DNA of 64,000 bases. Source: HK1 sp965202735 (lineage in GTDB: Bacteria > Pseudomonadota > Gammaproteobacteria > HK1). Under the pieces are notes generated by a model. That model saw only the letters and a program-made list of their open reading frames with translations, was not told the DNA's origin and made no database searches. The position numbers and the translations under genes were made by a program. The stretch is taken from assembly GCA_965202735.1 (NCBI GenBank), contig OZ241844.1, forward strand, positions 744,001 to 808,000, in the 5' to 3' direction. This document shows, one piece after another, positions 36,853-45,622 of the stretch; the first letter of the stretch is position 1; every line of letters begins with the position of its first letter.

Positions 36853-37566
36853 GTGCCCGACCCGGTGACCCGCTGCCGCGCGCGCTCCGCCGGCTACCAG
36901 TTGCTGTCGGTCGCGTTCGCGCATCCGATCCCCGAGATCACCGGGCAGCTCGCCGACGGGCGGTTCCAGTCGGCGTTCGCGGGCCACATGGAGGCGGCAT
37001 TCGGCCGCATCCCTCCCCTGCCCCGGCTCGCCATCGACCCGTGCGAATTCGAGATCGCGTACATCGCGCTGTTCGAACGCGGCGGACGGGGGCGGCCGCC
37101 GGTGCCGCTGTGCGCCGGCGAGTACATGCAGCTCCTCGACGGACGGCCCCGGCCCGAGGTCCTGCTGGAGCACACGCGGTTCTACCGCCACTTCGGGCTC
37201 AGGGTGCGCGGGCACGGCGAGGACAACGAGCTGCCCGACCACCTGTGCTGCCAGCTCGAGGCGATGGCCTGGCTCGGCGAGCTCGAGGCGCGCGCCCGCC
37301 ACGAGGGGAAGCCGCCCGAAGGGCTCGAACGCGCTCAGGCGGACTTCCTCGACCGTCTCCTGATCCCGTTTCTCGACCAGCTCGCGCCCACCCTGGAGCT
37401 CGAGCTTTCGCGCCGCGACGGCGACCCGCTGTTCGCCGCGCTCGGCGGGGCCGCCGCCTCGCTCGCCACCTGGCACGCGCACGAGGTCGGCGCCGCGCTT
37501 CCCGCGCCGCCGGCTCCGGCGCTCGCCGAACCACCGTTGACCGAAGAACAGAACCTGTGGGGATGA
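36853..37566 (+). CDS. TorD/DdhD-family molybdoenzyme chaperone
   Basis: 237 residues from a GTG at 36853. All-helical sequence with RSAGYQLLSVAFAHP near the start, CEFEIAYIALFERGG, a central YMQLLDGRPRPEVLLEHTRFYRHFGL, and ELPDHLCCQLEAMAWL, which match the NarJ/DdhD/SerD family. These cytoplasmic chaperones hold the alpha subunit until cofactor insertion and Tat export and are not in the final enzyme. Its stop overlaps the gamma-subunit start as ATGA. Confidence 0.85.
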   Translation: MPDPVTRCRARSAGYQLLSVAFAHPIPEITGQLADGRFQSAFAGHMEAAFGRIPPLPRLAIDPCEFEIAYIALFERGGRGRPPVPLCAGEYMQLLDGRPRPEVLLEHTRFYRHFGLRVRGHGEDNELPDHLCCQLEAMAWLGELEARARHEGKPPEGLERAQADFLDRLLIPFLDQLAPTLELELSRRDGDPLFAALGGAAASLATWHAHEVGAALPAPPAPALAEPPLTEEQNLWG

Positions 37567-38357
37567 GACCGATGCGGAGAATCGTTCCGGGTTTGCTGCT
37601 GGCGGCCATGACCGGCCTCGGCGCCGCGAGCGCCGCCGACGTGCCACGCGGAGAGGCCAACGTGCTCGATCTCGCGGCCGGGGACACGGTGCCGGTGACC
37701 GTCATCCCGCGCGGGGTGCATCTGCGGGTCGACAACGACCCCGTCGACGACCTCTGGGAGCGCGTGCCGGAGTACCAGGTATGGCTGATGCCGGCCCCCG
37801 TCTGGCATCCGTCGATCGGGCTGCGCCAGGACCCCGGCGCGCAGGGGATGCCGCTCTACTTCAGCACGGCCAGCGACGGGGCGCGGCTCTACGTCAGGAT
37901 GCGCTGGGCGGACGCGACGGCCGATCGGGTGACGAGCCTCGACCGCTTCCGCGACGGCGCCGCGGTGCAGTTCGCGCTCGGGGGCGCGGACGTCACGCCG
38001 TACCTGATGGGGGTCGCCGGGGCGCCGGTGAACATCTGGTACTGGAAGGCCGACGACGACTCGGCCGAGAACCTGGCGGCGGGCGGCCCGGGCTCGACCA
38101 CCCGGCTCGAGGACCAGCCGCTCGGCGCGGCCAGCGCCCACGGCAAGGCGGCGTTCGCCCCCGAGGACCAGTGGGTGGTGGTGATGTCGCGCGCGCTCGG
38201 CGCCACCGGGACGCACATGGCCCGCCTCGACCCGGCCGGCGGCCCCCAGCCGCTCGCCTTCGCGGTGTGGCAGGGCGCCGGCGGCGAGCGCGACGGCCAC
38301 AAGAACGCGAGCACCGGCTGGATCTTCCTCGATCTGTCCCCGCTCGCGGGGAGCTGA
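37563..38357 (+). CDS. Haem b-binding gamma subunit (ethylbenzene-dehydrogenase-related)
   Basis: 264 residues. The ATG at 37563 overlaps the chaperone stop; a second ATG at 37572 is possible. A Sec-type signal peptide (about 4-25, ending ASAAD) directs it to the periplasm. The beta-sandwich domain shows LRVDNDPVDDLWERVPEY and an acidic/aromatic core. By position Met149 (TPYLMGVAG) and Lys247 (GHKNAST) are the candidates for the Met/Lys haem b ligands known in EbdC and DdhC. It would pass electrons to or from a soluble cytochrome c. Confidence 0.82.
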   Translation: MRPMRRIVPGLLLAAMTGLGAASAADVPRGEANVLDLAAGDTVPVTVIPRGVHLRVDNDPVDDLWERVPEYQVWLMPAPVWHPSIGLRQDPGAQGMPLYFSTASDGARLYVRMRWADATADRVTSLDRFRDGAAVQFALGGADVTPYLMGVAGAPVNIWYWKADDDSAENLAAGGPGSTTRLEDQPLGAASAHGKAAFAPEDQWVVVMSRALGATGTHMARLDPAGGPQPLAFAVWQGAGGERDGHKNASTGWIFLDLSPLAGS

Positions 38358-38363
38358 GCGCCG

Positions 38364-39506
38364 GTGGCGCCGGCGGATTCCCGCGGGAGCCGGTCCGCTC
38401 CCGCTCGCGGGGAGCCGAGCCCGGCCGCGGCAAGCGCCCGACCGGCCGCCATCGACTGCGGCCTCGGGCACGCCTGCACCTTCTGCAGGCTCGAGGACCA
38501 CTGCGCGCTCGACAAGCCCGCCCACAACCGGCGCCTGATCGAGGACCGGCTGCAGGCGGTCGGCGGCGTGGTCCTGGTGCTCGCCAACAAGGGCGGGGTC
38601 GGCAAGAGCACCGTGGCCGCCAACCTCGCGGCGTCGCTCGCGGCGCGGGGCCATCGCGCCGCGCTCGCCGACGCCGACATCCACGGCCCCAACGCCGCCC
38701 AGTTCTTCGGCCAGCAGGGAGAGCGCACCCGGGTCACCGACCGCGGCATCCGCCCCAGGCGGTATCGCTTCGACGGCAGCGGCCGGGAGCTTCCCATCGG
38801 CTCGCTCGGCTTCTTCCTCGACGGGCCCGACGTGCCGGTGGTGTGGCGCGACGCCTACAAGTTCGACTACATCCATCACCTGATCGGCTCCTGGGACTGG
38901 GGCACGCTCGACTTCCTGGTGATCGACATGCCCCCCGGGACCGGCAACGAGCTGATCACCCTCTGCGACCTGCTCGAAGGCGTCGAGACCCGCGCCCTGC
39001 TGGTCACCACGCCGCAGGCGGTGGCCCTGCTCGACACGCTGAAGGCGGCCCGCTTCTGCCGCGAGCGCGGCCTGCCGGTGGCCGGGGTGGTCGAGAACAT
39101 GGCCGGCATGACCTGCCCCCACTGCGACGGGCACATCGAGATGTTCCCGCGCGATCCGCTGGCCGAACGACTGGGTGAGAACGGCGTCGAGACGCTGGTG
39201 CGGCTGCCTTTCTCTCCGGCCCTGGCGTTCGCCTCCGACGCGGGCCGGCCGGCGGCCGACGACGGCGGACGGCAGGGCGACGAGGCGCGACGGTTCGCCC
39301 TGCTCGCCGAACGGATGGTGGCGGCGTTCGCCCGGGAGCAGTCGGCCGCGATGTCCGGCGAGCTGGCCGAGTCCCTCGGCGTCGACGCCCAGATGGAGGC
39401 CGTCGAGACGGCTCTGGCGGACCAGCCGGGCGTTGACCGGGCGGAGGTCCGAGCCGAGATCCAGGCGCTGATCGACGGCGAGGTGGCGCGTCTGGGGCGC
39501 GGATAG
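38364..39506 (+). CDS. Mrp/NBP35-type P-loop ATPase with N-terminal cysteine cluster
   Basis: 380 residues from a GTG six bases after the gamma subunit. The deviant Walker A ANKGGVGKST (74-83), DADIHGPN and VIDMPPGTGNE put it in the Mrp/ApbC/NBP35 iron-sulfur carrier family. CPHC at 251-254 is the canonical bridging-cluster motif. N-terminal Cys32, Cys38, Cys41 and Cys47 (CGLGHACTFC...C) form a second potential cluster site, as in eukaryotic Nbp35. It probably supplies clusters to the adjacent enzyme; this is inferred from operon position. The 70-residue C-terminal helical tail is unassigned. Confidence 0.82.
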   Translation: MAPADSRGSRSAPARGEPSPAAASARPAAIDCGLGHACTFCRLEDHCALDKPAHNRRLIEDRLQAVGGVVLVLANKGGVGKSTVAANLAASLAARGHRAALADADIHGPNAAQFFGQQGERTRVTDRGIRPRRYRFDGSGRELPIGSLGFFLDGPDVPVVWRDAYKFDYIHHLIGSWDWGTLDFLVIDMPPGTGNELITLCDLLEGVETRALLVTTPQAVALLDTLKAARFCRERGLPVAGVVENMAGMTCPHCDGHIEMFPRDPLAERLGENGVETLVRLPFSPALAFASDAGRPAADDGGRQGDEARRFALLAERMVAAFAREQSAAMSGELAESLGVDAQMEAVETALADQPGVDRAEVRAEIQALIDGEVARLGRG

Positions 39507-39588
39507 ACGGCGCTCGTCCACGGACCGGCCCGACTCCGCCCTCCCCCCCTTCCTCCGAGCCGCAAGGACCCACGGGCCGCACCTTTCG

Positions 39589-41433
39589 ATGGCGAGCGAC
39601 AGCGCACCGTCGCGCCGGCGATTCCTCACCGGCCGCATCCACGGCGAGCAGCCGGTGTGGAGACCGGTCCCCACCGCCGGGGCCGGTCCGAGCGACGTGC
39701 TGTGGGGGGTGTGGTGCGACGGCTCCGGCCACGCGCTGATCGTGGGCGACGGCGGCGCGATCCACCGGCTGAAGGACGGCGCCTGGCGGCGGGAGGAGTC
39801 CGGGGTCAGGGAGCCGCTGCACGCCGTCGCCGGCTTCGGCCCCGATACCGCGGTCGCGGTGGGCTGGATGGGCGTCGTCGCGCATCGGGACGGCGCGGGC
39901 TGGCGCCGGCACGGCGGCGGCATCGTCGACCCGATCACCAGGCGTTACGCCCGGACCCGTGCGAACACCCCGCTGTTCGGGCTGTGGGCGTCGTCACCCG
40001 ACGACGTCTGGGCGGTCGGGGACGAGGGCCGCGTGTGCCGCTTCGACGGTGCGGCGTGGCACGAGGTCGACTGTCCGACCGACGCCCACCTGCGCGCGGT
40101 GGTGCGGCATCCCGACGGCACCCTCATGGTCGCCGGCGCGCAGGGAACCGTCCTGACGCTCCGGGACGGCGGGTGGACACGGATGCGGACGGGCACCTCG
40201 ACCCACCTGACCGGGCTGCACGCCGACGGCGACGGCACCGTGTACGCCACCGGCGGCCGGTTCAACGCGCGGCGAAACGGATTCGCCGGCGCCCTCCTGC
40301 GCCTGCGCGGGGGCGCCTGGACGGCGCTCGACTGCGACGAGCCGCTGCCGCGGCTGCGGGCGGTCGCGCGGGTCGGCGAAGAGACGCTCGCGATCGGCGA
40401 CCACGGCACGGTGGCGCGGGTCGAAGGCGACCGGCTCGTCACCGAGCGGGCCGATACCCGCCGCGACCTCTACGCGCTCGCCGCCGCCGGCGGACGGCGC
40501 GCCCTGTGCGTGGGCGACGGCGGCGCGGTCGTCGAGAGGACCACGGTCCCGGCGGCCGCCCTGCCCGCCCTCGACGCCGGCGCCGCGCCGGTCGGCCGGG
40601 CCAGCCCCTGGGAGGCGGTCGGCGGATGCCCGACCGATCGGGTGCTGTGGTCGGTGTGGGGCGACGGCGATCAGGTCGTTGCGGTCGGTGACGAGGGGGC
40701 CATCGTCGCCTTCGAAGGCGGACGGTGGCTCACTCACCCGGCGCCCTCGCCACTGCACCTGCACGGCGTGTGGGGCCGGCGCGCCGACCAGGTATACGCG
40801 GTGGGCGACTTCGCCACCGTCATCGAGTTCGACGGCTCGCGCTGGCGCGAGATCCACCGCCTCGGCATGGACGTCTCGGCCGTCGCGGTCGCCGGGTTCG
40901 GGCCGCACGACCTGTTCGTGGTCGGCGACGAGGGCCTGATCCTGCGCTCGGACGGCGTCGGCTTCGAGCGGGTCGACGCCAGGACCCGCGACGCGCTCTA
41001 TGCCCTGTGGGGCATGGACGCCGACCATGTGCTCGCGGTCGGCGACTTCGGCGCCGTCCTGCGCTGGAACGGACGCGAGTGGCGCAGCTTCGCCGCCGGC
41101 ACCGAGGCGTTCCTGTACGGCGTCGGCGGCCGCGCGCTCGGCGATGTCGTGGTGGTCGGCCTGTCGGGCACCACCGCGCACTTCGACGGCCGGCGCTGGT
41201 CGCGGCGCGCCACCGGCACCACCGCCGACCTGCTGGGCGTGGCGCCGCTCGACGACACCCGATGGATCGCGGTCGGTACCCGCGGAACCGCGCTGGTCTG
41301 GGACGGCGGCGCCTGGACCGAGGAGGACACCGGCACCGAGGCGGGCCTGCGCGCGGTGTGGGTGGCCGCGGACGGCACCGCCTTCGCGGTCGGCGACTCG
41401 GGCACGGTGCGCCGGCGTTCGCCCACGACATGA
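39589..41433 (+). CDS. Double seven-bladed beta-propeller-like repeat protein
   Basis: 614 residues. Fourteen copies of a repeat of about 39 residues centred on VGD-x-G...DG-x-x-W, at about 52, 91, 143, 182, 221, 269, 308, 366, 405, 445, 484, 523, 562 and 601. The halves start alike (DVLWGVWCDGSG near 36 and RVLWSVWGDGDQ near 351), which suggests two fused seven-bladed propellers made by duplication. The N-terminus has SRRRFLTG, a Tat-like twin arginine, but no hydrophobic stretch follows. The function is unknown. It is tightly coupled to the kinase gene (ATGA overlap). Confidence 0.72.
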   Translation: MASDSAPSRRRFLTGRIHGEQPVWRPVPTAGAGPSDVLWGVWCDGSGHALIVGDGGAIHRLKDGAWRREESGVREPLHAVAGFGPDTAVAVGWMGVVAHRDGAGWRRHGGGIVDPITRRYARTRANTPLFGLWASSPDDVWAVGDEGRVCRFDGAAWHEVDCPTDAHLRAVVRHPDGTLMVAGAQGTVLTLRDGGWTRMRTGTSTHLTGLHADGDGTVYATGGRFNARRNGFAGALLRLRGGAWTALDCDEPLPRLRAVARVGEETLAIGDHGTVARVEGDRLVTERADTRRDLYALAAAGGRRALCVGDGGAVVERTTVPAAALPALDAGAAPVGRASPWEAVGGCPTDRVLWSVWGDGDQVVAVGDEGAIVAFEGGRWLTHPAPSPLHLHGVWGRRADQVYAVGDFATVIEFDGSRWREIHRLGMDVSAVAVAGFGPHDLFVVGDEGLILRSDGVGFERVDARTRDALYALWGMDADHVLAVGDFGAVLRWNGREWRSFAAGTEAFLYGVGGRALGDVVVVGLSGTTAHFDGRRWSRRATGTTADLLGVAPLDDTRWIAVGTRGTALVWDGGAWTEEDTGTEAGLRAVWVAADGTAFAVGDSGTVRRRSPTT

Positions 41434-43817
41434 AGCACCCGCTGCGCGACCTGCTGCTGAGCCACGAGGACTGGCTGATCTATCGCGTCATCGACTACGC
41501 CAGGGCGAACGACTACTCGCGGTACACGCCCACCCTGGTCAGCGCCTGGCGGGAATCGGTGGTGGGGCTGCGCGACGAGCTGGTCAGGGCGCTCGACGAG
41601 CACCCCGAGCCGCTGCCGATGCCCGCCGACCACGACTACTGCGCCGACCCCCATACGGCGTTCGCCGTCGGCTCGGCGCGGCGCCACCGCGCCCGCGGCG
41701 TCACCTTGGCCCTGTTCCTGGGGCTGACCAAGTTCTTCCGCCTCACCTTCCTCGACCTGGTCGACAAGGAGCGCTGGCCGGAGCCCGACACCCGCCGGGC
41801 CCGGGAGTTCATCGCGCGGTACTTCGACCGCATCGAGCTGGCCATCAGCGTCGATTGGGCATCGCTGAGCGAGAACGAGAAGATCGCGGAAGTCCGGGAC
41901 AAGAACCGCGCCCTCGCCAACGAGAAGGACAAGTACCTCACCATCTTCGAGAGCCTCGAAGACCCGGTCTTCGTGCTCGACGAGACGAACGGGATCGAGA
42001 ACATGAACGGCGCCGCCTGGCGTCTGTTCGGTGTCGAGAACGATCCGGGGGAGCTCTACTACCGGCGGCGGGGCGCGAGCGCCGCACTGGCCGCGGTCGC
42101 CGCGCGCCTCGAGCCGTCGGCGCTGGTCGACGGCGCCTCGCTGGCGCTGCGGACCTCGCAGGGCGAGTGCTTCTTCGACGTGCGCCGCCGCGACATCCTC
42201 GACATCTGCGACAAGTACGCGGGGTCGGTGGTGATCCTGAACGACGTCACCACCCACAAGCACGCGTTGCGCGCCGCCGAGGAGGCGAACCGCGCCAAGT
42301 CGGCGTTCCTGTCCACCATGACCCACGAGCTGCGCACCCCGCTGAACGGCGTGCTCGGCGCCATGCGCCTGATCCGCGACGAGGGCCTGACCAGCGCCCA
42401 GAACGAGTTCGCCGACACCATCGAACGCTCGGGCGAGCGGCTGCTCGGGGTCATCAACAACGTGCTCGACTACAGCCGCATCGAGGCCGGCCGCATCGAG
42501 ATCGAGCGCGCGCCGTTCGCGGTCCCGGAAATGCTCGACGGCGTCCTCGCCATCGTGCGCCCGCGCGCCATCGAATCCGGCATTCGCCTGACCGTGGATG
42601 GTGCGGACGGGAGCGGGACGCACCGGCTCGGCGACGCCGGCAAGATCCAGCAGGTGCTGCTCAACCTGGTCGGGAACGCCATGAAGTTCTCTCCCCGGGG
42701 AACGGTCGCGGTCGGCGTCCGGCCGGTGGACGGCCGCGGGGCCCGGCTGCGCTTCGAGGTCGTCGACGACGGCATCGGCGTCGACGAGGCGGCGCTGCCC
42801 CGGCTGTTCGAGCCGTTCACGCAGATCCATCCCCACACCACCGACCGGGGCCAGGGCGCGGGGCTCGGCCTCGCCATATCGCGGGCGCTGATCACCGGGA
42901 TGGGCGGGGAGATCGGCGCCGAGCGCCGCGAGGCAGGCGGCAGCCGCTTCTGGTTCGATCTCGACCTGCCGGCCGCCGCCCCGCCGCCGCGTGCCGCGCC
43001 GGCGACGCCGCCGGCGGAGGCCGGCGGGCAGCGGGCCCGCACCATCCTGATGGTCGAGGACGACGAGGTGAACCGCGTCGTCGGCAAGACGCTGCTCGAA
43101 CGCCGGGGCCACCGGGTACTCACCGCCGCCACCGGCGCCGCCGCGGTACGAATGGCGCGCGAGCACCGGGTGGACGTCGTGCTGATGGACATCCGCCTTC
43201 CGGACATCGACGGCTTCGAAGCCGCGAGACGCATCCGGTCCCGGCTCGGGGAAGCTTCGCACCGCGACTGCCCGCCGCTCATCGCCCTGACCGCGCAGGT
43301 CGAGCCGTCCGACGCGGCCGCCTGCGAGGCCGCGGGCATCGACGACCTGGTCGTCAAGCCGTTCTCACCCGACGACCTGTGCCGCCGAATCGAGCGGCTG
43401 CTCGGAGGCGAGACCTCGCCGCCCGGCGCCGAGCCCGCGGCTGGCGACGGCGCCGGGGACTGGATCGACCCGCACATGCTCGCCGGACACTTCAACGCCC
43501 TCGGTCGCGGGCGTACCGCACGGATACTGAGAGCCTTCGAGGCCAGCACCGAGCACATGCTGGAGGCTCTCTCCGCGTCCGGCGCCGACAGTGGCCGGCT
43601 CGTGGACCCGGCGCATCGGCTCGCGGGATCGGCCGCGGCGCTGGGCTTGCGGAGGCTTCATGCGGTGGCCGTCGACCTCGAGCACGCGGCCCGCGCCGGG
43701 AGCGGGGATCTGGACGCCCTGTCGGCGCTGATGCGCGCCGCCATCGACGCGAGCCGCCGGCGCCTCGGCGCCTACTGGGCGTCGCTGTGCGACGGATCGT
43801 CCGTCTCGAGCATGTAG
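41430..43817 (+). CDS. Soluble hybrid sensor histidine kinase
   Basis: 795 residues; the ATG at 41430 overlaps the propeller stop. Order: a novel N-terminal helical sensor region (1-150), a coiled-coil/PAS region (about 160-280), HisKA with His299 (MTHELRTPLNG), HATPase (NAMKFSPRG, DDGIGV, GAGLGLAIS), a receiver domain with Asp587 (VLMDIRLPD), and an Hpt domain with His729 (AHRLAGSAAAL). No membrane segment is visible, so it senses a cytoplasmic signal or a partner protein such as the coupled propeller. It probably signals by phosphorelay to the convergent OmpR-type regulator. Confidence 0.88.
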   Translation: MKHPLRDLLLSHEDWLIYRVIDYARANDYSRYTPTLVSAWRESVVGLRDELVRALDEHPEPLPMPADHDYCADPHTAFAVGSARRHRARGVTLALFLGLTKFFRLTFLDLVDKERWPEPDTRRAREFIARYFDRIELAISVDWASLSENEKIAEVRDKNRALANEKDKYLTIFESLEDPVFVLDETNGIENMNGAAWRLFGVENDPGELYYRRRGASAALAAVAARLEPSALVDGASLALRTSQGECFFDVRRRDILDICDKYAGSVVILNDVTTHKHALRAAEEANRAKSAFLSTMTHELRTPLNGVLGAMRLIRDEGLTSAQNEFADTIERSGERLLGVINNVLDYSRIEAGRIEIERAPFAVPEMLDGVLAIVRPRAIESGIRLTVDGADGSGTHRLGDAGKIQQVLLNLVGNAMKFSPRGTVAVGVRPVDGRGARLRFEVVDDGIGVDEAALPRLFEPFTQIHPHTTDRGQGAGLGLAISRALITGMGGEIGAERREAGGSRFWFDLDLPAAAPPPRAAPATPPAEAGGQRARTILMVEDDEVNRVVGKTLLERRGHRVLTAATGAAAVRMAREHRVDVVLMDIRLPDIDGFEAARRIRSRLGEASHRDCPPLIALTAQVEPSDAAACEAAGIDDLVVKPFSPDDLCRRIERLLGGETSPPGAEPAAGDGAGDWIDPHMLAGHFNALGRGRTARILRAFEASTEHMLEALSASGADSGRLVDPAHRLAGSAAALGLRRLHAVAVDLEHAARAGSGDLDALSALMRAAIDASRRRLGAYWASLCDGSSVSSM

Positions 43818-44521
43818 CCGACATTGCGGATCGAACGGACCCGCGCACCGTCGCATCGAGCCGCCAGCTTGCGCCGGATGCGGCTGACCAGGACATCGAT
43901 GCTGCGATCGCCCGGCCCCCCCTGCCGGCGGCCCATCCGGGCCGCCAGGGCTTCGCGCGAGATCGGCCGCCCCGGGGCATCGCAGAGCGCGGCCATGATC
44001 ACCGCCTCGGCCGCGGTGAGGGCGGCCCTCCGGCCGCCGGCTCCGACCAGGCAGCGGCTCGCGCGGTCGAAGGCCCAGCCGCCGCCGATGGCCACGAGCC
44101 CGGCCCCCCCGCGTTCCACGGCGCGCCGGAGCACGTTGCGCACCCGCGCCACCAGCTCGCGCGCGTTGAACGGCTTGGTGACGTAGTCGTCCGCACCGAG
44201 CTCCAGCCCCTCGACGCGCTCCCCGGCCCCGGCGCACGAGGTGACCATGATCACGGGAAGATCGGAGCGGGACCTGATTTCCCGCAGCAGCTCGAACCCG
44301 CTCACGCCCGGCAGCTTGACGTCGAGCATCACGAGCGCCGGGTCGAGCCGCGGCAGGGTGTCGAGGAGCATGCCGCCGTCCGCGGCTTCGGCCACCCGGT
44401 AGCCGGCATCCTCGAGATAGCCGCGGAGAATCGCCCGCAGCACCGGGTCGTCGTCGACCACCACGATCCGCTCTGCGGCTTCCCTTCCCGCGGTTCCGTC
44501 GCCGATCGGGCCTTCCGGCAT
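43772..44521 (-). CDS. OmpR-family response regulator
   Basis: 249 residues from the ATG at 44521. The receiver has the acidic pocket VVDDD, phospho-acceptor Asp67 (ALVMLDVKLPG) and Lys116 (DDYVTKPF). The C-terminal winged helix shows LTAAEAVIMAALCDAPG and SIDVLVSRIRRKL, with RNVGYML. Its 3' end overlaps that of the kinase by 46 bases, tail to tail. TorR- and DdhR-type regulators control comparable molybdoenzyme operons. Its likely target is the inverted-repeat site before the alpha subunit. Confidence 0.9.
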   Translation of the reverse strand: MPEGPIGDGTAGREAAERIVVVDDDPVLRAILRGYLEDAGYRVAEAADGGMLLDTLPRLDPALVMLDVKLPGVSGFELLREIRSRSDLPVIMVTSCAGAGERVEGLELGADDYVTKPFNARELVARVRNVLRRAVERGGAGLVAIGGGWAFDRASRCLVGAGGRRAALTAAEAVIMAALCDAPGRPISREALAARMGRRQGGPGDRSIDVLVSRIRRKLAARCDGARVRSIRNVGYMLETDDPSHSDAQ

Positions 44522-44590
44522 GAGTGCACGCCCCGATGGTTGGGCCCGACCGGCGGCCGGCGCGGCCTGGCGCGATGTCGAGCGCGGCGG

Positions 44591-44665
44591 CGGTGCGATC
44601 TCGACCTTCAGGGCGCCGGGTCGAGGGGATTTCAGGGGCCTGCTCCCGCCTGGCGGGAGCTGCCG
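44591..44665 (+). mobile_element. MITE-like element, family 1, copy C (half)
   Basis: GGTGCGATCTCGACCTTCAG runs into a GGGGATTTCAGGGGCCTGCTCCC block and ends CTGGCGGGAG. This is the right half of the family; the left half is missing. It lies upstream of the response-regulator gene (read on the minus strand) and could affect its promoter. Confidence 0.6.
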
Positions 44666-44683
44666 GGACGGCACGGACACTCC

Positions 44684-44780
44684 GTCACCACTCCCGGCGC
44701 CCGGGACCGCCGACGACCCCCTCGCCCCATGGATCCTCCAGCACGGGCGAATCGGGTCACCACTCCCGGCGTCCGGGACC
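44684..44780. repeat. 25-bp direct repeat between the regulator and potC-like genes
   Basis: GTCACCACTCCCGGCGCCCG followed by GGACC at 44684-44708 recurs at 44756-44780 with one mismatch, 47 bases apart. It lies just after the half MITE and just beyond the potC stop. It may be a duplication scar or paired protein sites. Confidence 0.6.
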
Positions 44781-44803
44781 ATCGGCGACCCGGCGGTCCG
44801 GCC

Positions 44804-45622
44804 TCACTCCGAATCGGACCTCCCGAACACCTGGGTCAGCACCAGCGCCGCGGTGGTGACGAGGATCAGGATGGTCGAGATCGACGCGATGGTGGGATCG
44901 ATCTGGTCGCGAAGCGCCAGGAACATGCTGCGGGTGATCGTGGACATGTCGCCGCCGCTGATGAACAGCGCCACGATCACCTCGTCGAAGGACACGACGA
45001 ACGCCAGCAGGGCGCCGCTCACCACCGAGAACCGGATCTGCGGCAGGGTGATCATCAGGAACGCCTTCAGGCGGGAGGCGCCCAGGCTCCTCGCCACCCG
45101 CTCCTGGTTCATGTCGTAGCTCCTGAGGCCCGCGCTCACCACGATGAGGCACATCGGCAGGGCCAGCACGGTATGCGCCAGCACCAGCCCGAGCATCGTG
45201 TTGTTGAGCCTGAGCCTGGCGTAGGCGAAGAACACGCCGATGGCGATCAGGATCACCGGGACCATCATCGGCGTGATCAGGAGGACGAAGATGAACCGCG
45301 CCGCCCGCAGGCTGGAAACGTACAGCCCGTAGGCCGCCATGGTCGCCACGGGGGTGGTGACGAGCACGGTGAGGAACGCGGCCTTCACCGACACCCAGGT
45401 GGCGGTCATCCACTCGGTCGAGCCGAAGTAGTTGTCGTACCAGCGCACCGACCAGACCCGGGGCGGGAACTCCAGGTACTGGGAATCGGAGAAGGACATC
45501 GGGATCACGATCAGGGTCGGGATCACCAGGAACGCCATGATCAGGCCGGCGACGACGTAGAGCCACAGCCGGCCGCCGTGCGTGACCTGGATGTCCGATG
45601 CGGGCCTGGCGAGCCAGCTCAT
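44804..45622 (-). CDS. ABC transporter permease, PotC type
   Basis: 272 residues; the ATG at 45622 overlaps the potB-like stop. Six membrane segments are visible. The binding-protein-dependent transport loop is ERVARSLGASRLKAFLMITLP, which docks with the ATPase. FVVSFDEVIVALFISGG is characteristic of PotC/YdcV permeases. It forms the channel with the PotB-type partner. Last gene of a potD-potA-potB-potC-type operon; polyamines or related amines are the family substrates. Confidence 0.88.
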   Translation of the reverse strand: MSWLARPASDIQVTHGGRLWLYVVAGLIMAFLVIPTLIVIPMSFSDSQYLEFPPRVWSVRWYDNYFGSTEWMTATWVSVKAAFLTVLVTTPVATMAAYGLYVSSLRAARFIFVLLITPMMVPVILIAIGVFFAYARLRLNNTMLGLVLAHTVLALPMCLIVVSAGLRSYDMNQERVARSLGASRLKAFLMITLPQIRFSVVSGALLAFVVSFDEVIVALFISGGDMSTITRSMFLALRDQIDPTIASISTILILVTTAALVLTQVFGRSDSE

